From Spirochaetota bacterium (GTDB lineage: Bacteria > Spirochaetota > Spirochaetia > Treponematales > Treponemataceae): a stretch of DNA of 64,000 nucleotides. The notes under the pieces were generated by a model. The model did not search any database. It saw nothing but the letters and a program-made list of their open reading frames with translations, and had not been told where the DNA came from. Made by a program: the position numbers and the translations under genes. Within the stretch, counting starts at the first letter, position 1, and every line of letters starts with the position of its first letter. Below, piece by piece: positions 32,640 through 41,012 of this stretch. The stretch spans positions 1 through 64,000 of the forward strand of contig JAEWSQ010000003.1 in the NCBI GenBank assembly GCA_023398165.1, in the 5' to 3' direction.

Positions 32640-33779
32640 TCAGCCTCCGGTTAAAATAGGAATTAATGCAAGGACAAGACCGCCTGCTACCACAGAACCA
32701 AGCTGTCCTGAAACGTTGGCGCTCACCGCATGCATTAAAATAATATTTGTCGGATCGTCTTTAAGCGCCATTTTTTGAATAACACGGCTCGACATGGGGA
32801 ATGCTGAGATTCCGCAGGCTCCGAGCATCGGGTTAATCTTTTTCTTTAAAAACAGGTTGATAAACTTAGCGAAAAGCACGCCGCCTGCTGTATTAAAAAT
32901 AAAAGCAAAGAGACCGAGCGCCATGATGAGCAGGGTTTCAGGCCGTAAAAAGCTTTCCGCTCTCATTGAACCGCCGACCGATATTCCCAAAAGCAGGGTA
33001 ACAAGATTTGAAAGTTCGTTCTGTGCCGTATTTGAAAGTTTAGCAAGAACGCCTGATTCACGAATAAGATTACCGAACATTAAGAATCCGATGAGCGGGG
33101 CAGCGATAGGAACTAAAATGCTGCAGATAAGTGTAACTGCAATCGGGAATAGTATAAAGATAACTCTCGGAAGTTCATGGTCAACAGCCTGCATTCTAAT
33201 AAGACGTTCTTTTTTTGTTGTAAGCACTTTGATAACAGGCGGCTGAATGATCGGAACCAGCGACATATACGAGTATGCCACAACCATTATAGGTCCCAAA
33301 AGGTCTTTTGCAAGTTTTGTCGTTATAAAAATGGTGGTCGGTCCGTCTGCAGCCCCTATTACACCGATGCATGCTGCTTCCTCCAAAGAAAAACCCAGAG
33401 CAACAGCGAGAGAAATTGTCAGGAAAATTCCAAGGTGGGCGGCCGCGCCAAAGAGCATTAACCAGGGACGCTGAAAAAGAGGTCCGAAATCTATCATCGC
33501 TCCAACACCAATAAAAATGAGCAGCGGGAAAATTTCTGTTAAAATTCCTGCATCAAAAAGAATTTTTATTGCACCGGCAGCGCCTTCATGCTGCCAGACA
33601 ACTTCGAGCGGCAGGTTCACAAGGATTGCGCCGAAACCGATAGGAAGCAGCAGCATGGGTTCATAGTCTTTGGCAATTGAAACCCAAATGAGCGCTATTC
33701 CTATACCGTACATGAGGAGCTGCTCCCAGCCGATTGCCGACAGCCCTTCTCCGAAAAAAGATAGAATACTACTCAGCAT
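32640..33779 (-). CDS. oadB: Sodium ion-translocating decarboxylase subunit beta
   Basis: The 379-residue integral membrane protein has the OadB/MmdB/GcdB signature: 'GVIGAADGPTTIFITTKLAKDLLG' (Asp145 in the AADGPT core, essential for Na+ transport in this family), 'NLVTLLLGISVGGSMRAESFL', 'GCGISAFPMSSRVIQKMA' and 'VSANVSGQLGSVVAGGLVLALI'. It couples biotin-linked decarboxylation to Na+ export. Which acid is decarboxylated depends on the alpha subunit, which is not here. CGGAGG precedes the ATG. Its stop is followed after one base by oadG. Confidence 0.93.
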   Translation of the reverse strand: MLSSILSFFGEGLSAIGWEQLLMYGIGIALIWVSIAKDYEPMLLLPIGFGAILVNLPLEVVWQHEGAAGAIKILFDAGILTEIFPLLIFIGVGAMIDFGPLFQRPWLMLFGAAAHLGIFLTISLAVALGFSLEEAACIGVIGAADGPTTIFITTKLAKDLLGPIMVVAYSYMSLVPIIQPPVIKVLTTKKERLIRMQAVDHELPRVIFILFPIAVTLICSILVPIAAPLIGFLMFGNLIRESGVLAKLSNTAQNELSNLVTLLLGISVGGSMRAESFLRPETLLIMALGLFAFIFNTAGGVLFAKFINLFLKKKINPMLGACGISAFPMSSRVIQKMALKDDPTNIILMHAVSANVSGQLGSVVAGGLVLALIPILTGG

Positions 33780-33841
33780 AGAGCCTCCGTTTGTAAGTTA
33801 TAGTACTTCATATCAGAGTATTTTACAAGATAAGTATTCTG

Positions 33842-34312
33842 TTATTGCTCCAGCATAGCCATTGTTCTTGCTAGATTTCTGCCTGTTTCGTTTTCAGGTT
33901 CTGCAATACTGTATACAAGCATTTTAGCCAGTTTATGGATTAATTCGATTTTATCAATAGTAAAATTATTTTTTTCAGTACTTTCAATATTGAAAGTTCC
34001 TATAACAGAATTCCTGAAAACAAGCGGAATACACAATTCTGATTGGGCGCTGTTAATACCTGCAAGATATTCTCCGGAATATATCTCCAAATCTTGTATT
34101 AATATTGTACGGTTTTCCTGTGCACATAACCCGGAAACACCCTGACCCAAAAAGATCTTTAGATTAGCTTCTTTTTCGTTGTAGCCGAAAAAAGCGAGAG
34201 TTTTTAATTCATCCCCTTCCAGTTGACGTATGATAGCGTTGGTTATTCCAAGACGTTTTTTCAGCAGATCAATAATAAAATTAAAGTCATTATTAAATTC
34301 TTTTTTATACAT
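33842..34312 (-). CDS. GAF-domain protein
   Basis: The 156-residue product is almost entirely one GAF domain: 'IRQLEGDELKTLAFFGYNEKEANLKIFLGQGVSGLCAQENRTILIQDLEI', 'SELCIPLVFRNSVIGTFNIESTEKNNFT'. It has no output domain, so it likely binds a small ligand or partner as a stand-alone sensor, or may be a small redox enzyme (free-Met-sulfoxide-reductase-like GAFs have three conserved Cys, which are not all apparent here). AGGAGGAA precedes the ATG. It is divergent from the MATE gene at 34.5 kb. Confidence 0.78.
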   Translation of the reverse strand: MYKKEFNNDFNFIIDLLKKRLGITNAIIRQLEGDELKTLAFFGYNEKEANLKIFLGQGVSGLCAQENRTILIQDLEIYSGEYLAGINSAQSELCIPLVFRNSVIGTFNIESTEKNNFTIDKIELIHKLAKMLVYSIAEPENETGRNLARTMAMLEQ

Positions 34313-34478
34313 AGGTTATATTCCTCCTGATAAAAAAGTATACGGATATGCTTAATTAGAATCAATGAGGATTTCTGTAACATGTTGCATAACTTTGTAA
34401 AAGGTTTTCATCAATATTGCTCTATATCCTTTATATATCTGATAGATTTTAAAATTGAAAAAATATACAATACGGAAC

Positions 34479-35846
34479 ATGAGATCACAACCTAAAATCC
34501 CCTCAGTTAAAAAGATTGACCGCGGATCTTTACCTATGCTGGCACTGACTGTGCCGATTTTTTTTGAATCATTATTCAGAATGCTCGTATCCTCTGTAGA
34601 TACCGTTATGCTCAGTTCATATTCCCAGGGGGCAGTCGCTGCTGTGGGTATGACAGCGCAGTATGTGTTTTTTATTCAAATCCTGTTTAATGTAATATGC
34701 ATAGGAGTAACAATTGTACTCGCTCAATACATCGGAGCGAACCGTCATACAGAGCTGAAACAGGTTGCTCAGGCCAGTACAGTGATGATTTTGATTATTG
34801 CGGTTGTTATGACGTTTGCCGTAAGTCTCGGTGCAGGGCCGCTGTTGAATACCTATACACTGGATCCTGACGTAAGGCAGTATGCGGTTCAGTATCTGGT
34901 AATTCTCGGAGGGTTCGGCTCTATTTTTACCGCTTTCAATATGCTTCAAAGCTCTATTTTAAAAGCATACGGTTATACAAAAGATGCTCTGTTTGTTTCT
35001 ATTACTGCAAATCTCATAAATGTAATAGGAAATGCTTTTTCTTTGTACGGTTTTTTCGGAATCCCGGTTCTAGGCGTCCCGGGCGTGGCTGTCTCATCGG
35101 TTATCTCACAGTTAGTTTCCTGCTTCATTTTTGCTTACAAAATACAAAAAAAGAGCGATGTGTATTTTTCGCTTAAGGGAATTACAAAAGTTCCTGCAAG
35201 AATCTATAAGACAATTCTTTCTATCGGTATTCCGACAGCAGGAGAAAACCTTTCCTATAATGTTGCCCAAATTGTAATTATGGCTATGATCACCACTCTC
35301 GGTACCGCCGCAATGTCATCACAGGTGTATGTACAGACAATAGTGAGATTCGTTTTTGTAAGCGCAATGGCAATCGGAACTGCTGTTCAAATAAAAACCG
35401 GGTATTTCGTCGGAGCCAGGCAGCCCGATAAAGCCTACAAAGCTCTGTATAAGTATCAGGCAATCGGAACCGCATGTTCCATCGTTTTAATTCTAATAGT
35501 TAATCTTGTTAAAACCCCTCTTATTTCAATCTTCACTTCTGATCCTGAGATTGTATCAACAGTGTCCAGTCTTCTTATTTTTTCAATTTACATAGAATTC
35601 GGCCGTTCTCTTAATCTTATAAGCATCGGTGCTTTAAAAGGCGCAGGAGATGTCCGCTTTCCTGTTTTATATGGAATCTTTTCCATGTGGTTTTTTATGG
35701 TATTGGGAAGCTATCTTTTGGGAATTGTCTCCGGTCTTGGCATGATAGGTATCTGGCTTTCTACGGGTACTGATGAAACGTTGCGGGGTATTGTTATGAT
35801 TTTCCGCTGGAAAAGTAAACGCTGGCAGTCTAAAGCCATAAAGTAA
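34479..35846 (+). CDS. MATE-family efflux protein
   Basis: The 455-residue membrane protein with ~12 helices has MATE motifs ('PIFFESLFRMLVSSVDTVMLSSYSQGAVAAVGM', 'MLQSSILKAYGYTKDALF', 'GALKGAGDVRFPVLYG'). The ATG at 34479 is preferred to an upstream TTG (34455). No clear ribosome site is seen; TACAAT lies seven bases before the ATG, so this may also be a leaderless transcript, but the -35 is poor. It ends two bases before the convergent trkH stop. It is the third MATE gene in the window. Confidence 0.87.
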   Translation: MRSQPKIPSVKKIDRGSLPMLALTVPIFFESLFRMLVSSVDTVMLSSYSQGAVAAVGMTAQYVFFIQILFNVICIGVTIVLAQYIGANRHTELKQVAQASTVMILIIAVVMTFAVSLGAGPLLNTYTLDPDVRQYAVQYLVILGGFGSIFTAFNMLQSSILKAYGYTKDALFVSITANLINVIGNAFSLYGFFGIPVLGVPGVAVSSVISQLVSCFIFAYKIQKKSDVYFSLKGITKVPARIYKTILSIGIPTAGENLSYNVAQIVIMAMITTLGTAAMSSQVYVQTIVRFVFVSAMAIGTAVQIKTGYFVGARQPDKAYKALYKYQAIGTACSIVLILIVNLVKTPLISIFTSDPEIVSTVSSLLIFSIYIEFGRSLNLISIGALKGAGDVRFPVLYGIFSMWFFMVLGSYLLGIVSGLGMIGIWLSTGTDETLRGIVMIFRWKSKRWQSKAIK

Positions 35847-35848
35847 TA

Positions 35849-37291
35849 TTACTTTTTCCAGTAAGCCGGCATAAAGAATATTAACATCGTATAGAGTTCC
35901 AGCCGTCCTGCAAGCATGGCAAAAGAAAACCACCATTTTACAAGAGGTGAGAAAAAATGATAGTTTTCAACAGGTCCCACTTTGCCGAATCCGGGGCCTA
36001 TATTTCCGACTGTTGCAAGGCTTGCGGTCAATGATGTAACCAGATCCGCACCGTCAAGCGAGGCAATCAGCGTTGTAATCATCAAGAGCATTAAATATAA
36101 AAACATAAAGGCAGTAACACTGTATACAATATCTTTTCTTCCCGCCCTTCCGTTTATGCGGATGCTGAAAACACCGTGAGGGTGCAGCATTCTGCGTATT
36201 TCGTTCATCATCTGCTTTGCCATAACAACCCAGCGGATAACTTTAATACTGCCTCCAGTTGATCCGGAGCAGCTTCCTACAAACATAAGGAAAAAAAGTA
36301 CAAGCTGTGCTTCAGGTGCCCATGTTGTGTAATCTGTAGTGGTGAATCCTGTGGTCGTAATAATTGATGCAACTTGAAAGGCGGAATACCGCAGAGCTTT
36401 CGATAGTGTTCCATACTGCGGCAGGATAACAGAGGCGGTTATTAGAATTGAAATAACGATAATGGATACATATACTTTCAGTTCCGTATTTTCTAAAACT
36501 TCTTTCCCTTTGCGCTGTATAATTCTGAAATAAAGAGTAAAGTTAACCCCTGCAAGTATCATAAAAACAGTACAGATCCAGTCAACAGCAGCAGAATTAT
36601 ATGCTCCTACGCTTGCATTTCTTGTTGAAAACCCTCCGGTTCCGAGCGTTGCAAAGGTATGGGAAACGGCATCGGGAAAATTCATTCCGGCAAGCATGAG
36701 AAGTAAAGTCTGAATGACTGTAAAACCTGCATAAATGAACCATAGTATTTTGGCAGTAGCGGTAATCTTCGGAGTAAATTTTCCCTTTTCGGGACCCGTT
36801 GTTTCCGCCTTTATAAGCTGAAATCCTCCGACACCAAGAAGGGGCATGAGTGCTACAGTCAGTGCAACGATTCCCATGCCTCCCAGCCAGTGCATCTGAC
36901 ACCGCCAGACATTCATTGAAACGGGAAGATTTTCCACCGCAGATAGTATTGTCGCTCCGGTTGTCGTAAACCCCGATACGCTTTCAAAAAAGGCATCGGT
37001 AAAAGAAGTAATGCTGCCGGAAAGAAACAGAGGGAAGGCTCCTAATAGACTGGCAAAAATCCAGGCGCAGGCAGTGACGGCAAAACCGCTGCGGGCGGAA
37101 AGTTTCAGCTTTTTATCTCTTCCGGCAAAAAGAAAAACAGTACCTGCGGCAAGACAGATAAAAAAAGGGATTAAAAAAGACCGCAGGGCCGATATTTCCC
37201 CGTAATAAAGAGCTATACCGGCGGGTAAAAGCATAGTTGAGGATACAATGAGTAATAAAAGAATAATTATTCTAATGAAGGGAAAAATCAT
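35849..37291 (-). CDS. trkH: Trk-type K+ uptake channel subunit TrkH
   Basis: The 480-residue protein contains the four M1-P-M2 repeats of Ktr/Trk channels, with filter-like motifs such as 'ESVSGFTTTGATIL', 'ATLGTGGFSTRN', 'TTTGFTTTDYTTW' and 'ATVGNIGPGFGKVG', plus 'LFFLMFVGSCSGSTGGSIKVIRWVV'. It conducts K+ inward and is gated by cytoplasmic TrkA. The start follows the trkA stop with no intergenic gap. It is the last gene of an operon with an ECF S-component and trkA. Confidence 0.95.
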   Translation of the reverse strand: MIFPFIRIIILLLLIVSSTMLLPAGIALYYGEISALRSFLIPFFICLAAGTVFLFAGRDKKLKLSARSGFAVTACAWIFASLLGAFPLFLSGSITSFTDAFFESVSGFTTTGATILSAVENLPVSMNVWRCQMHWLGGMGIVALTVALMPLLGVGGFQLIKAETTGPEKGKFTPKITATAKILWFIYAGFTVIQTLLLMLAGMNFPDAVSHTFATLGTGGFSTRNASVGAYNSAAVDWICTVFMILAGVNFTLYFRIIQRKGKEVLENTELKVYVSIIVISILITASVILPQYGTLSKALRYSAFQVASIITTTGFTTTDYTTWAPEAQLVLFFLMFVGSCSGSTGGSIKVIRWVVMAKQMMNEIRRMLHPHGVFSIRINGRAGRKDIVYSVTAFMFLYLMLLMITTLIASLDGADLVTSLTASLATVGNIGPGFGKVGPVENYHFFSPLVKWWFSFAMLAGRLELYTMLIFFMPAYWKK

Positions 37292-38707
37292 TTAAGCGAC
37301 TCCGAAGTTTTCCATGATTGAGCGGCTTTTTTCTGTATGGGAAATAATTACGAGCGTGTCGTTTAAGTGAAGTTCTGTGTTTCCTGTGGGAATTACATAG
37401 GTTTCTGTTCCGTTGGGTTTTATTAAAAGCACGAGGAAAACGCCGGCCTGTGCAATCTCTTTGAGTACTGTTCCAATATATTTTGAGTTATGAAGCACTT
37501 TTACTTCAATAATTTCCAGTTTACCCTCTGAAACGGTGTGAATGCGTGAAACATTCTTACCTCGCAGATGGCTTAAAATTGCGTCTATTACCACATCTTT
37601 AATAGGTATGGCGACATCTATGCCGATGTTGCGGGCAATTTCTGCATAGCTACTGTTTGTCACAAGGCAGACTGTTCTCGGGTGTTTAAAAGAATTGAGG
37701 TATGCAGATGTTACTATATTTAACTCATGGTTGTGAGTTGCGGTAATTATTAAGTCGAAGGTGTGAAGTCCCTCTTCTTCAACAAAACCTTCATCGGTAA
37801 TGTCGGCTCTGAATACGTTTGCCTCCGGAAAGCGTTCAGCAGCTTCCTTTGCAAGTTTATCGTCTTTATCTATGATGACGAATTCCTGGGATATTTTTTT
37901 GTGTGCACCGAAAAAGCGTGATAAAAAAGATGTTTTTTCGCTTTTTATCAATCGCTCTGCTATACGCGTACCGATGCGTCCTGCACCAAGGATTGCGATT
38001 TTTTTAATTACTCTTTTTTCTGAACCGCATAATGCAAGAATTTCATCCACGTATTCTTTCCTAGTAAGAAATCCTACCCGATCCCCCTCCTGCAAGAGGG
38101 TATTTCCTGTTGGCATGAATGTTTGATTGTCGTGTTCCACATAAGCTGCTAAAAAAGGATTTTCTGTAAGGGACTTTATATTCTGAACATAGATACCGTC
38201 CAGTTTGCTCCCTTTTTCGATTGCAACGCTGGTTACTTCAAAATCGCTTCCTTCAAACTCGATAATATCTGAAACGGCACCGTGTTCTACCGCGTTTACA
38301 ATAGCTTCTGCTGCCTCAAAATCCGGATGAACCATGTAATTAATGCCGTACAGAGGTCTCGTATTCTGGACATCTATATGTTCAATATCTTTATAATAAT
38401 CGTAATTGCGTACGCGTGCTATTTTAAGACAGGAAGGATACACAGAGTCTGCAAGCGAACAGGTAATCATGTTAAGCTCGTCGGATTCTGTCAGCGCGAC
38501 AAGAGCATCGGCTTTTGCAATGCCTGCTTCTTCCAAGGTAATAAGGCTATTTCCGTTTGCCTCTACAACCATACAATCGAGCCGGTTTGATGCATGACGT
38601 ACTGTTTCCTCGTCTTTATCTATAAGAACAACATCGTAACGTTCAGAAACAAGACGTTTTGCAAGCTGTACTCCGGTAAAGCCGGCTCCGATTATGATTA
38701 CTTTCAT
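37292..38707 (-). CDS. trkA: Trk potassium uptake system protein TrkA
   Basis: The 471-residue product has two RCK units: 'MKVIIIGAGFTGVQLAKRLVSERYDVVLIDKDEE' (Rossmann, NAD/ATP-binding) with its C-domain, then 'KKIAILGAGRIGTRIAERLIKSEKTSFLS....EFVIIDKDDKLAKEAAERFP' and a second C-domain. It forms the cytoplasmic gating ring of TrkH. Its ATG overlaps the stop of the ECF S-component gene by 3 bases (ATGA), and trkH starts at its own stop, so all three are translationally linked. Confidence 0.95.
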   Translation of the reverse strand: MKVIIIGAGFTGVQLAKRLVSERYDVVLIDKDEETVRHASNRLDCMVVEANGNSLITLEEAGIAKADALVALTESDELNMITCSLADSVYPSCLKIARVRNYDYYKDIEHIDVQNTRPLYGINYMVHPDFEAAEAIVNAVEHGAVSDIIEFEGSDFEVTSVAIEKGSKLDGIYVQNIKSLTENPFLAAYVEHDNQTFMPTGNTLLQEGDRVGFLTRKEYVDEILALCGSEKRVIKKIAILGAGRIGTRIAERLIKSEKTSFLSRFFGAHKKISQEFVIIDKDDKLAKEAAERFPEANVFRADITDEGFVEEEGLHTFDLIITATHNHELNIVTSAYLNSFKHPRTVCLVTNSSYAEIARNIGIDVAIPIKDVVIDAILSHLRGKNVSRIHTVSEGKLEIIEVKVLHNSKYIGTVLKEIAQAGVFLVLLIKPNGTETYVIPTGNTELHLNDTLVIISHTEKSRSIMENFGVA

Positions 38708-39339
38708 GTCCCTTTGTCGATTTCCTCTGCCAGTTTTGATTTTTTGCGGAAAGCAGTCTCTTTAACTGCAATTACTGCTGTGCAGAGTATAACAGATGCA
38801 CCGGCCTCCAGTAAAGCCTGGGGAAGGAGTATAAGCATAAAGGCAAAGTATCCGTTTCCGCCTGCGATTTCCAGAATCTCTGAAGCATATGCGATGTATA
38901 AAGAACCGATGACAAAAACAGTGTTTGCCATGGATCCGAAAAAGGCTGCAATTCCGGCAAAGGCGGTTTTAACAGCAGGCTGATTTTTTCTATTTAGCAG
39001 CTGCAGCCCCTTGAATACCAAAAATGTCACTACTGCTATAAGAATTCTCGGCAGAACCGATACAAGTGGATTTACAAAAAAAGGATCTAAAACACCTGTC
39101 GGATTAACGGCTGCCTGAATGAGTGATGAAATTCCAAAAATAGCCCCGACTCCCAATCCTACAGAGAGGCCTTCCAGCAGTACTGCAATAATTACGGGAA
39201 TTTGCAGAATCGTTATTGCCGCACCGGAAACGAAAGGAATTAATCCCAGGTGGGTTACACTTAAAACAACAGTTAATGCCCCGAGGGCGCCGGTTACCGC
39301 CAGTTTGCGGATTAAGACTTGGTTGGATAATGTTTTCAT
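38704..39339 (-). CDS. ECF transporter S (substrate-binding) component
   Basis: The 211-residue membrane protein has about six helices with the S-component look: 'ALGALTVVLSVTHLGLIPFVSGAAITILQIPVIIAVLLEGLSVGLGVGAIFGISSLIQAAV' near the N-terminus. The 'ITILQIPVIIAVLLEG' block is shared by pantothenate- and riboflavin-type S-proteins. It captures a vitamin or related compound and docks on a shared EcfAAT module, not present here. The substrate is unknown. No ribosome site is present; a TTGACC/TAAACT promoter 6 bases upstream suggests a leaderless mRNA. Confidence 0.83.
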   Translation of the reverse strand: MKTLSNQVLIRKLAVTGALGALTVVLSVTHLGLIPFVSGAAITILQIPVIIAVLLEGLSVGLGVGAIFGISSLIQAAVNPTGVLDPFFVNPLVSVLPRILIAVVTFLVFKGLQLLNRKNQPAVKTAFAGIAAFFGSMANTVFVIGSLYIAYASEILEIAGGNGYFAFMLILLPQALLEAGASVILCTAVIAVKETAFRKKSKLAEEIDKGT

Positions 39340-39345
39340 GAAGAT

Positions 39346-39375
39346 AGTTTAATGTAAAACAATATGTTTGGTCAA
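39346..39375 (-). promoter_or_regulatory. Promoter of the ECF-trkA-trkH operon (leaderless)
   Basis: On the minus strand TTGACC (39370-39375), 18-base spacer and TAAACT (39346-39351) are followed after six bases by the ATG at 39339, with no ribosome site. Confidence 0.55.
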
Positions 39376-39412
39376 TAGAATGACAAAAGCAGCATAACTG
39401 TAAAGCCGGATA

Positions 39413-40222
39413 CTATACACGGTTTTTTTCCATCCATCCCGCAGCAAAATCTACAAGATCCTTCTGCTGTATCAGGCGGCAAAGTGCTCTTCCGACATAC
39501 CCCTTTTTAACCTTCCCTTCGGTCTCAAAAGCGTAGCCGATTGCAGGAAAATCATCCGGTTTATAAGCAATGTCCAATGCGGTCTTCCATACGCGCTTTC
39601 CATTTTCCATACACGGATACCCTTCATCGTTAATAATACGCTTTCCCTTGTAATCTGCTTTGTATTCAGCAAGATGAAGTGAGGTGTTTTTATCATGTAC
39701 CACACCGATGAGGAGAATGTATCCGCCGAGTTCATACACCCTGCCCAACGGACTTTGCTCATTTTGAGAAAAATCCAGTTTGGTGTCCTGTATTATGAAT
39801 TCCTTATGTTTTCCCCATGCGCAGAACGAAGAAGAGGGATGACTGCTTCTGACCACACCATCCTGTTTCCGGAAGGTTTCTGCAATTTTTCCCATGGATG
39901 TAGTCGGTGTAAGATCCTTGTAAAAGAGGGGCATTTCGTTTCGTATAAGATCTATCCATGCCGAAGGAACCGGAGGGTTTTCCCAGTGAACAGGATCGGT
40001 AATATCATAGGAGTGGGAAGGCATTACGAGCGTTCCTTCTGAACCGAGAACATCTTCCAGCGCAAGAATAACGCTTACCGCCCCGCCGCAAACCCAGCCC
40101 AGGGAACGCAGGGATGCATGAACTAACACCGTCATTCCTTGTGAGAGTCCCAGGCGTTTAAAATCTTCTGTAAGACTTTTAACCGTAACCGGTTCATTTC
40201 CTACTGATTCGAGTACTGCCAT
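39413..40222 (-). CDS. Aminoglycoside 3-N-acetyltransferase family (AAC(3)/YokD-like)
   Basis: The 269-residue product has the Antibiotic_NAT fold: 'GMTVLVHASLRSLGWVCGGAVSVILALEDVLGSEGTLVMPSHSYD', 'RSSHPSSSFCAWGKH' and 'SPLGRVYELGGYILLIGVVHDKNTSLHLAEY'. True AAC(3) enzymes acetylate aminoglycosides, but many chromosomal members (YokD-like) have other or unknown substrates, so resistance is not proven. It overlaps the stop of the PAS gene upstream by one base (TAATG), which indicates coupling of a putative sensor and an acetyltransferase. Confidence 0.85.
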   Translation of the reverse strand: MAVLESVGNEPVTVKSLTEDFKRLGLSQGMTVLVHASLRSLGWVCGGAVSVILALEDVLGSEGTLVMPSHSYDITDPVHWENPPVPSAWIDLIRNEMPLFYKDLTPTTSMGKIAETFRKQDGVVRSSHPSSSFCAWGKHKEFIIQDTKLDFSQNEQSPLGRVYELGGYILLIGVVHDKNTSLHLAEYKADYKGKRIINDEGYPCMENGKRVWKTALDIAYKPDDFPAIGYAFETEGKVKKGYVGRALCRLIQQKDLVDFAAGWMEKNRV

Positions 40223-40839
40223 TAAAAACCGCCTTTGTGTTTACATAAAATTTCATCCGCAAATTCAGGATACAGATTCTTCAAACAGGAAGGGCAGATG
40301 CTGTGAGAAACCTGCTTTCCTAACAGTTTGATAGTTTCTTCTGTTAAAAACTCCCAGGCTCCGTTGTCGGTGTAGAGCCTGCGGCAGTTTGCACAGAGTA
40401 TTACCACGGAGCGCTGCTCAATAGGTTTCGATATAAAAAAGAGTATGTTCTCGACGCTTTGCCTGTCATGTTCAAGACCTGCATTTAGTACAATTCCTCT
40501 GATTAAGCCCGGTTTGCCTTCTGCATTTCTGTTCATAACATATCCGCGGTCTATGTACCAGTGGTATGTTCCGTCTTTTGCACGTATTCTATAATCAGTC
40601 TGATACAAATCCGTGCCCTTATACAGGACTTCTATCATAGCATCCATTGTCCGCTTGTAGTCATCAGGATGCAAAAGTCCGGTAAAACGTTCATATCCGC
40701 AGTCAATAAAATCATCCATAGAGTAGCCGAGTACGGTTACCTTTAACGCATTAAAGCGAACCTTATTGTTTGGAACATCCCATTCCCACCAGGGGAGCGT
40801 TGAAGATTCCATTACTTTTTCTATATCAGATGATTCCAT
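40222..40839 (-). CDS. PAS-domain protein with C-terminal Cys motif
   Basis: The 205-residue product has a PAS_3-type domain (about 10-120, 'WWEWDVPNNKVRFNALKVTVLGYSMDDF....LLHPDDY....YRIRAKDGTYHWYIDRGYVMNRNAEGKP'), followed by 'VILCANCRRLY' and 'HSICPSCLKNLYPEF', a CxxC...CxxC pair near residues 148-190. The PAS-plus-'SHxICPxCxKxLYPE' tail is a recurring single-gene family of unknown function and probably binds a metal. It has no kinase or DNA-binding domain. It is coupled to AAC(3) downstream. Confidence 0.78.
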   Translation of the reverse strand: MESSDIEKVMESSTLPWWEWDVPNNKVRFNALKVTVLGYSMDDFIDCGYERFTGLLHPDDYKRTMDAMIEVLYKGTDLYQTDYRIRAKDGTYHWYIDRGYVMNRNAEGKPGLIRGIVLNAGLEHDRQSVENILFFISKPIEQRSVVILCANCRRLYTDNGAWEFLTEETIKLLGKQVSHSICPSCLKNLYPEFADEILCKHKGGF

Positions 40840-41012
40840 GCCTTTATACTACCACAGGTTTTATCAGTCTGCACTGATAAATCAGCGTGTTTTCCGCTTT
40901 AAAAACATATTGTATCAGCATGAATTGATATATATCGTTTTTTTATTGCAGAATGTTTTTTCAAATGATATACTTCTAGCTAATAAGATACTTTTTTAAA
41001 TGAGGTTGCAAC

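Noticed and set aside
22648..35846. The three MATE genes as a tandem duplication
   Set aside because: They are far apart, in different orientations, and their motif sequences differ clearly, so separate origins are more likely.
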